DNA from: Elmis aenea
Taxonomy: Eukaryota; Arthropoda; Insecta; Coleoptera; Elmidae
Assembly (NCBI GenBank): GCA_947652605.1
Contig: OX393577.1
Location: 33,173,466-33,237,465, forward strand
DNA length: 64,000 nucleotides
Direction: 5' to 3'
Below the pieces are notes generated by a model that was not told the origin of the DNA, made no database searches, and was given only the letters and a program-made list of their open reading frames with translations. Of the stretch, positions 57,401-64,000 are shown in pieces. Position numbers and translations under genes: made by a program. Every line of letters starts with the position of its first letter. The stretch's first letter is position 1.

Positions 57401-58609
57401 TCGGACAACAGACTAGTTGGCAGCCCCTGCAATATGTGATGATAAAACATTCAAGAGGGTATACAAAATATTTGGCTATCGTCCTTTTCCTTATTTGAAA
57501 AATAATTTTAGTATAATTGATCACAACCTAATTAATATCTTCTATCTTCTATCTATCTATACAGATTTTTGTCAAAACGCGTTTTGTAATTGCTTAATTT
57601 TCAGTTATTGGAAAACGAAAAAGTAATATTGATTACATTTATGGATACAGAATTTTTTTCTCTACAAAAAACGTATTTGCACTTTTTTTAAAAAATAATT
57701 AGGGGAGCAAGAATACGACTTTTAAAATTTTACCATTGAAATTGCTATGTTGCGGGATCCGAGTCTACACCCTGTATATAAAAGAGCTTGTTTGTTTGTT
57801 TGTTTGTGTGTTTGTTTGTTTGTTCGCTATAGAATCCTAGGTCCGTTGATCGATCGGGACCAAATTTTGCACAGTTACTATTTAGGACCTGACGGATCAA
57901 ACGTCGTATAAAGAACGGCCGGAAATGCTTGGGAACGGCCGGAAACGTCCGCCGAGCGCGAGCGCGAGTAGTCTGTTATTGAACGTCTGAGAACGTCCGC
58001 CAGGAGCGAGCGCGGAGCGCGAGTAGTCTGTGATTGATAAAAGAGAATTGTAATCACCCGTGCAACGCCGGGTAAATCACCTAGTAGAATATAACAAGGG
58101 TGTGTAGTCTTTGCAAATTGCAATACATAATGGCAAGATTTTATTGTTAGGGTTGTTTTTGGAATTTAAAGATGCGTAGTGAAAAAAGGTCTTAATACAA
58201 AAATGTTAAAAACAAGTCACAACCAACATGATTTAATGATAAATTTCTGGCAATTCTATTACAAGAGAAAAAAGTTGGATATACCGAAACTAGCTGTTGC
58301 TGATAGTGGAGTTGGAGGAGGAAAGTCACTATCCTGGCTACCATATCTTCCGACTACCATCGTTTGAACTTCTCTGCGTAAAAGTATTCCAAGCTGTTCC
58401 ATTCTGCGTGGTTCACATTCTACATCCACCAATACATCTGATTGAGCATCGCTCTTATTTGATGGACGGGACTCTATGTGCAACATGTTGATACCCAAAT
58501 CTTGAAATGCTTGTAACGCTCTCACCAAACTACCTGCTTGGTTTTTGAGAGTAAAAATTATGGATATCCTTTCCGGTTCTTGTTTTTTTTCATCCTTCTT
58601 GATCTGCAT
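48416..58609 (-). CDS. Trh: Tryptophan 5-hydroxylase (Trh/TPH), 7 coding exons seen, N-terminus uncertain
   Basis: Pterin-, Fe(II)- and O2-dependent hydroxylase making 5-hydroxytryptophan, the rate-limiting step of serotonin synthesis in neurons. Exons in transcription order: 58285-58609, 56216-56381, 56114-56164, 50862-51143, 50601-50727, 50311-50540, 48416-48683; 1449 bases, 482 residues, all phases consistent. Exon 1 holds the regulatory ACT domain ([29 protein letters not shown]). The catalytic core follows: [61 protein letters not shown] and SDPYYTPEP are TPH-type rather than phenylalanine or tyrosine hydroxylase. Iron ligands are the two His of HELLGH (about 279 and 284) and the Glu of [10 protein letters not shown] (about 324). 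The last exon gives the C-terminal oligomerisation helix. The ATG at 58609 overlaps a good splice acceptor (TTATGCAG before 58603), so a further 5' exon is likely. Confidence 0.92.
48700..49800. repeat. Cluster of TACAGGGTG-family repeats in the last Trh intron
   Basis: Starts at 48709 (TATACAGGGTGAGTCATT), 48830, 49137 (TACAGGGTGTTCATAAAT) and 49680 (ATAGGGTGTTCCATT). An inverted end lies at 49490 (CATCCTGTATATTTTG). GTTATCACAAGACGAGAT (49725-49750) inverts ATCTCGTCTTGTGATAAC (49355), marking one element of about 49310-49795. No coding remains. Confidence 0.6.
51507..52420. mobile_element. TACAGGGTGTCCC element in Trh intron, interrupted by a hAT-like insertion
   Basis: TATACAGGGTGTCCCAGCC opens and AACACCCTGTATA closes. 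The parts outside 51654-52352 resemble 49310-49500 (AAAAGTTGTTTGT and ACACAGT(A/G)TTTTGTTTTTG). Confidence 0.65.
51654..52352. mobile_element. hAT-like MITE, AGGGTTACCATA ends
   Basis: AGGGTTACCATATCC at the left and GTATGGTAACCCT at the right. AAAGAGGACA words lie near both ends. Flanks CTATACAG / CTATACAC suggest an 8-bp duplication with one mismatch. Noncoding. Confidence 0.7.
52640..53700. repeat. TACAGGGTGTTCGTTATAC-family repeat
   Basis: Starts at 52655. Internal AACACCCTATATATTTTTAC at 52724 and a right end GGACACCCTGTATATCG at 53680. Part of the same family as 60-62 kb (TTAATTATCTTTCAAAG...AACATG word order). Followed by a run of GATATCGA palindromes (53694-53745). Confidence 0.55.
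53941..56056. mobile_element. Foldback element in Trh intron, ~200-bp inverted arms, hosting a hAT MITE
   Basis: TATACAGCGTGATTCAGATT opens and ACTGAAACACTCTGTATA closes. Arms such as GAAAATTCTCTATCGAATGA and its inverse (54032, 55048) match. The right arm is split at GGGTGCGAG by the hAT MITE 55135-56024. Confidence 0.82.
55135..56024. mobile_element. hAT MITE, 890 bp, target duplication GGTGCGAG
   Basis: GGTGCGAG at 55127-55134 and 56025-56032. TIRs CAGTGGCGTGCAG / CGCACGCCACTG. Contains a (TA)n tract at about 55914-55932. Only 90 bases from Trh exon 3. Confidence 0.92.
57775..58084 (+). mobile_element. Helitron-like non-autonomous element in Trh intron 1
   Basis: TATATAAAAGAGCTTG plus a (TTTG)n tract at the 5' end, GCGCGAGTAGTCTGT repeats, then hairpin ACCCGTGCAACGCCGGGT and AAATCACCTAG|T. 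Ends 200 bases from Trh exon 1. The same family as 43819-44101 in opposite orientation. Confidence 0.75.
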
Positions 58610-58749
58610 AAATTAATTAATAATGATTCAATTTTACGTACACATATTTATCATTAAAAATTTATTTACATGAAGAATATAAAAATTGGCTTTTAATACT
58701 TTTTTGTGCGATCGTACTAGAAACAGCTGTTTGACGGACGCGTTAGCAA

Positions 58750-59100
58750 CCATAAAGTACTGCATTACCGGCCCTATCCTTAGCAACGGCCGTAAAAGTT
58801 ACTTTTCAGGCCGTTACCCTCAGCAACGGCCGAAAAAGTAACTTTTACGGCCGTTGCTAAGGAGAGGGCCGGTAATGCAGTACATACGCCGCCATCTGTC
58901 AGTGACAGAATGTCACGTAGTTTTTAACCTATAATTTTGAAAATTACTAAAAATTTAAATTGTTTTTAATTCGATCGCACAAAAAATGTAATATGCACCT
59001 CGGCCAAAACGTACTTCTTCGGCCTTGTCTGTTTGCTGGCCTCAACTACGTCTCGGCCAGCAAACCAGACGCGGCCGAAAAAGTTACACTTTTTGGCCTT
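58750..59100. repeat. Palindromic GGCCG-rich MITE-like repeats upstream of Trh exon 1
   Basis: GTACTGCATTACCGGCCCT (58757) and its inverse (58865), with TTAGCAACGGCCGTAAAAGT and its inverse inside. A second set at 58990-59100 (CTCGGCCAAAA, GTTTGCTGGCC / GGCCAGCAAAC). TGCGATCGTACT / AATTCGATCGCAC flank the first set. Confidence 0.6.
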
Positions 59101-59517
59101 GAAACATAAATAACTATTATTGTATTTTTTTATGTAGTAGGTATATTATTTAAAAAAAGAGCTTCATTCATTGCCATCGAATTAAAAATAAGATTTTGTA
59201 ACAATTATTATTTGTGTGATTTAAGAAGTAAAAATAACTATAAGTCGTTGTTTAATTTAAGTTTAATAGGAAAATATCCAGTATTTTCGGATAAAAAATA
59301 GCAACGTGTTCTTCGTACTTAAAAGTATCAGAACGATATCCACATTAGCTTCGGCTAAACATTTACTTTTATTTATTAAACCAATAAAGAATCAGTGTGT
59401 TTTTAAAAATCACTAAATATATTTTACTATTTTGTACATTACGCAAGGAATATCAAAATGAGTGATAATATTCATAGACGATGAAAACAGGCATGGTTTT
59501 TAAGTTTATTGTTAAGG

Positions 59518-59958
59518 TCGGTTCACATGGTGACACTAGCGTCGTGACATTTAATGTCATGACATCGCATGACATTCGGTATCACGGCACTGGGGACACG
59601 CAAAATGATATATTTGAGTGTCGCGACATGTTCTATGGTCGCGACATCAAAATAAAAATGGCGTCACTTGTAACTGCAGCAACAAATGTTGTAGGGCAAC
59701 TAATTATTTGGTGGCTATATTCGGGCATGAATTTGTCCCATAAACAAGGATATTGTTGATACTGTTTTAAAAACGTTAGAGCATCTATTGAGGACATGAT
59801 AAATTGGAAATCGATGACAAACAACTGTATATTATTTGTCTATCATGACAAATACGCGCTGTCAAAATATAAAAGTATGGTCAAGTACTGCATTTTTATT
59901 ATTAAAAGTTGGCAGTTGATGTCAGCACAGTGATGTCAGTGTCACTGTCACGACATCG
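59518..59958. repeat. GTCATGACAT-rich repeat, probable MITE
   Basis: Left GGTCGGTTCACATGGTGACA, right GTCAGTGTCACTGTCACGAC. Many GTC(A/G)(T/C)GACAT words occur in both orientations. Ends not resolved. Confidence 0.45.
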
Positions 59959-59962
59959 CTCA

Positions 59963-61783
59963 TATACAGTCTGTTCTACAAAATGGGCCCAAAAGTTTTA
60001 TGGCGAAACCGCATATATTCTCCAACTTCTGTCGCAGTTAGGTTATGCAAGTCAATAGAGGCTACATTTTAAAAATATTTTCAAACATACAGGGTGCTCC
60101 AAAAAAGAGTGGCTTATCAAAGTTATACTTTTTCTTATGGAACACCCTGTATATTTTTACATTTTTGGATTCCTTTTTAAATTTAATTCAAAAAATGTAT
60201 GTACGGGTCTAAAGTCAACCGTTCTCGTGAAAATTGCATTTTCATGAAAATACAGTATTTTCAAAAATTTTCAACATTTAAAAACTTTGAGAAGTCTGAA
60301 GAAATTCGCTTGGAGATAAGATTGACAATAGATTATGTAACACTTTGCACCACCTACATTTTTAAAATATTATACAGGGCGTTTTTTACGCTTGGTCAAA
60401 CTTGTGAAACTTTAAACATCGATAACTCATTTTTTTAAAATACAACACCCTATATTTTTTTACACCGTCTTATAGAAAATTTAATTCTCTTTCGAAAACA
60501 TTAAGGCTGTTTTTCACCTAAAATTGATATTTTCCAAGATATTGCGATTTTATTGTTAATTATTAGGGCAAAGTAATATTTTCAAGTAGGCTATGAAGGT
60601 AGACAGCGGTAATTTGAAACAATTGAAAGAAAAAACAAGACACTTATAATTTTATAGTTTGACTACACACTTTTGACATATGTTTATAGGAAAGTTGTAG
60701 TTTTACCATACTTTCGTTTAAATAGAGATTTTTTAAAATTATTTATACATTTATTGATTGGACCAGTGTTATAAGATAATTACTAATTCCTATAAACCAT
60801 TTTTTGTCTATTTACGATACGATACTACGACACTCTACCGAAAACAGTACCAATCATGTTTTTTTTTTAAATGTAAAATTAGACAAATCAGTATTACTTT
60901 TTTTTTTAAATCAGCGTTCCGTTCTCGTACCTAATACATTATCAATCGGTTTTTAGGACTTGGCAAACGATCAAACTCAATTATATGAAAAATATTGTGG
61001 CCCTGATGAGAAACCTATATTTAAACGTAAAAATGGGAAATCAACAACTTTCTTATAAAAAAATGTCAAAAATGTGTAGGCAAACGACAAAATTATAAGT
61101 TTCTTGTTTTTTCTTTCAATTGTTTCAAATTACCGCTGTCTACCTTCATAGCCTACTTGAAAATATTACTTTGCCCTAATAATTAACAATAAAATCGCAA
61201 TATCTCGGAAAATATCAATTTTAGGTGAAAAACAGCCTCAATGTTTTCGAAAGCGAATTAAATTTTCTATAAGACGGTGTAAAAAAATATAGGGTGTAGT
61301 ATTTAAAAAAAATGAGTTATCGATGTTTAAAGTTTCACAAGTTTGACCAAGCGTAAAAAACGCCCTGTATAATATTTTAAAAATGTAGGTGGTGCAAAGT
61401 GTTACATAATCTATTGTCAATCTTATCTCCAAGCGAATTTCTTCAGACTTCTCAAAGTTTTTAAATGTTGAAAATTTTTGAAAATACTGTATTTTCATGA
61501 AAATGCAATTTTCACGAGAACGGTTGACTAGACCCGTATAACCTTATACATTTTTTGAATTAAATTTAAAGAGGAATCCAAAAATGTAAAAATATACAGG
61601 GTGTTCCATAAGAAAAAGTATAACTTTGATAAGCCACTCTTTTTTGGAGCACCCTGTAAGTTTGAAAATATTTTTTAAATGTAGCCTCTATTGACTTGCA
61701 TAACCTAACTGCGACAGAAGTTGGAGAATATATGCGGTTTCGCCATAAAACTCTTGGGCCCATTTTGTAGAACAGACTGTATA
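59963..61783. mobile_element. Giant foldback element, arms ~730-750 bp, TA flanks
   Basis: TATACAGTCTGTTCTACAAA at the left is inverted at 61763-61783. The arms (59965-60695 and 61033-61783) are near-identical inverses, including internal TACAGGGTGCTCC and AACACCCTGTATATTTTTAC modules. The spacer is about 340 bases. No transposase. Confidence 0.88.
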
Positions 61784-61794
61784 TCTAATAAACA

Positions 61795-62690
61795 TACAGG
61801 GATGCGCAAAAGTATGGAAACAGACAAATATCTAGAACATCATTGCAGATAGAACAATGAAATTTTGTACCTGAGCGTTATGATAATTTTTGGATTCGAT
61901 GAAAATATTAAGGTTGCAATACGACTTCCGGTTCAACCGGAAACGGACTCAAACTTTGAAATTTTAAATGGAACACCCTGTATATTTTTACATTTTTGGA
62001 TTCCTCTTAATATTTACTTTAAAAAATGTATAAGGTTATGTGGGTCTAAAGTCAACCGTTTTCGTAAAATTTACATTTTTGTGAAAATTTTGAGCGATAC
62101 AGCACTTTAAATTTTTTTCAACTATTAAGTTATTTAAAAAGGCAGTAGAATTTCGTTTAAAAATTACATTGACAATAGATTATTTAACACTTTGCACTAG
62201 CTACATTTTTAAAATATTATACAGGGTGTTTTTTACGTTTGGACAAACCCGTGAAACTTTAAACATTTATAACTCATTTTTCTTAAATACAACACCCTGT
62301 ATATTTTTACACAGTCTTGTAGAAAATTTGATTGTCTTTCAAAAACATTAACCATGTTTCATATCTAAAACTAATATTTTTCGAGTTATCGGGATTTTAT
62401 TGTAAATTATTCCGGCAACGTAATATTTTCGAGTAGGCCGTGATGTTTGACAGCGGTAATTTTGAAACAATTGAAAGATAAAAATAAGAAAATTGTAATA
62501 TTATCTTTTCTTTTCGAACTTTCGAATTTTTTTGTAATGTAGATGTAATTTTACCAATCTTACGTTTATATCGAGATTTCTTATCAGGGCCACAATATTT
62601 TTCATATAATTGATTTTGATCCTTCGCAAAGTCTTAAAAACCGATTGATAATGTATTGAGTATTTCGAACATTTATTACTTATAACGACT
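61795..62690. repeat. Third, diverged copy of the foldback arm
   Basis: From about 61964 (TGGAACACCCTGTATATTTT) it follows the order of the left arm of 59963-61783 (GGTCTAAAGTCAACCG, AATAGATTAT, AACACTTTGCAC, CAGCGGTAATTT). It also matches the spacer (GGGCCACAATATTTTTCATA) in inverted sense. Preceded by another short unit starting ACATACAGGGATGCG. Confidence 0.7.
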
Positions 62691-62704
62691 TTTTGAGTTC
62701 GCTA

Positions 62705-63069
62705 TATTTTGAACCGTTTTCAATCAAGACAACCGTATTCATTGGTAAGTTGCATATGTTGATCATTAAATATTTTACAATGATAACAAAAAACCGTTTA
62801 TCGCGATTTTGAACAAACTATAAATAAATTCTGGTAAGTTTTTTTCCATTTAGTAACATTTGATAATAATATGATTATCGTCTTTAGGATAATCCCTATA
62901 ACTTGACGAGAACAATAATTTTCAACTAAACAATCTCTAATTTTTATGGTTACATATTTTGACCAAGTATACCTACTTGGATCGCTAACATTAAAATAGA
63001 CAGTTAATTCAGGAGGGGGCGGTTTTTTAAAGTTTGCACAAAGGCGGCTTATATGCACGCGGCGGCTCT
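62705..63069 (-). mobile_element. Partial copy of the 17.7-kb hAT element (left end)
   Basis: Inverted match to about 17706-18300 of the first copy: AGACAACCGTATTCATT, AGGATAATCCCTATAACTTG, TTTATGGTTACATATTTTGA. Terminus GCACGCGGCGGCTCTTG. Truncated at the inner side. Confidence 0.75.
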
Positions 63070-63074
63070 TGACG

Positions 63075-64000
63075 TAAAAAAAAGGTTAAAGAAGGTTTTG
63101 GAGCTTTACCACAATATCAAAGAAATGTCAGTGTATAGATGTAGTAGGTATTTTAAGAGGGGATCGTAGGAAGACTTTTATCACACTAGATCGATTTTTT
63201 TAATATACTACCGTTTAAACTATTACAACAATAAATTCCAAAGAGTATCAGTAAATAAAATAACAAAAACAAGAACATGTTTTGTATCTACGATAAGATG
63301 CGATAAATTTCAGTTTGACTCAAAAACGATAAACACACACTGAATGTTGAATGATTTAAGTGATATTTATTATCATAGATAAGCATAATTAAAAATTGGT
63401 TATCTTTTTTTCGAAAAATCTCAAGACTTGCGTCTCTTTATCAAGGGACGAGAGTCTTGAAACTGGTCTAGCATTTCTACAAAATATTCTTTAAAGACGA
63501 TAGGATAGGTGGTTTTTAATAAAACTGTTTTATATTACCGCGATGCTTTAAACTTTAAACGATCATATTTAGTTTAGTACGATATTAAAGGCATTGTTTA
63601 TTGTAAGTCATTATTGTAATTTACTACGCAACTACTTGTAAACGGTATTACTAAAAGTTCAACAGTTTTTCTAACAAAGTGTTCAGAACTTACCAAACAA
63701 AAACATGTACATTTTCAACATAACGTTTTGCGTATAAGGCGTAATGAAATAATAATAGAGCGTTATTGGAGAATATTCAGAGATCACTATTTCAGATTTC
63801 CACTTATAAATATCTTTGCACCATAGTTTAATAAGGCAACGTGGTTGTAAAAATACAAAACTTGTTTACGACCCTTTGTTTTTATTCAACTAGTATTCAA
63901 AAACCAATCGAGAGGTATAATACGATTATAACGGTAAAATCTGCAATATAACGAATATAGGAAACTTAATAAAAATTGTCTGTGTTTGGATTAACCCATA
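63075..64000. other. No gene recognised
   Basis: AT-rich. A small hairpin at 63419-63462 (TCAAGACT...AGTCTTGA) is the only structure. An upstream Trh exon or promoter could be here, but I cannot identify it. Confidence 0.4.

Noticed and set aside
57783..57830. (TTTG)n microsatellite as an independent feature
   Set aside because: The same tract is present at the same place in every copy of the Helitron-like family, so it belongs to the element.
1..64000. CRISPR arrays, prokaryotic operons or phage genes
   Set aside because: No regularly spaced direct repeats with unique spacers. All real genes are spliced and eukaryotic.

Overview
The window looks like AT-rich arthropod, most likely insect, nuclear DNA. 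Three protein-coding genes can be reconstructed exon by exon with consistent reading phase. They have a mixture of very short introns (about 50-60 bases) and long, transposon-filled ones. A beetle-like or other non-fly insect is my best guess, because the clock gene keeps a BMAL1-type C-terminus that Drosophila cycle lacks. The species cannot be fixed from the sequence alone.

Layout: (1) 7244-39580, plus strand: the circadian bHLH-PAS gene cycle (cyc, BMAL1/ARNTL orthologue), 13 coding exons, with two alternative terminal exons. One (39396-39580) encodes the conserved BMAL1 transactivation tail. The other (33123-33175) encodes a different 17-residue ending. (2) 45873-47012, minus strand: POLR1F/RPA43, the RNA polymerase I stalk subunit, 3 exons. 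(3) 48416-58609, minus strand: tryptophan hydroxylase (Trh), the rate-limiting enzyme of serotonin synthesis, 7 coding exons found. An upstream exon may lie outside what I can recognise. cyc converges on POLR1F. POLR1F and Trh are tandem on the minus strand, about 1.4 kb apart.

Everything else is intron or intergenic DNA dominated by decayed DNA transposons, many with target-site duplications that can still be read. They include two piggyBac-like elements (TTAA), several hAT elements and MITEs (8-bp duplications), PIF/Harbinger-like MITEs (TAA/TTA), mariner pieces (TA), Helitron-like ends (A|TC...CTAG|T) and a very abundant family starting TACAGGGTG. Insertions are nested up to three deep, and removing one restores the target site of another. 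Four large foldback (palindromic) elements are present at about 15.7, 25.3, 53.9 and 60 kb.

The most interesting biological signal is the pair of mutually exclusive, phase-compatible last exons in cycle. They would produce BMAL1 proteins with and without the canonical activation/CRY-binding tail. No CRISPR, operon or bacterial system is present.
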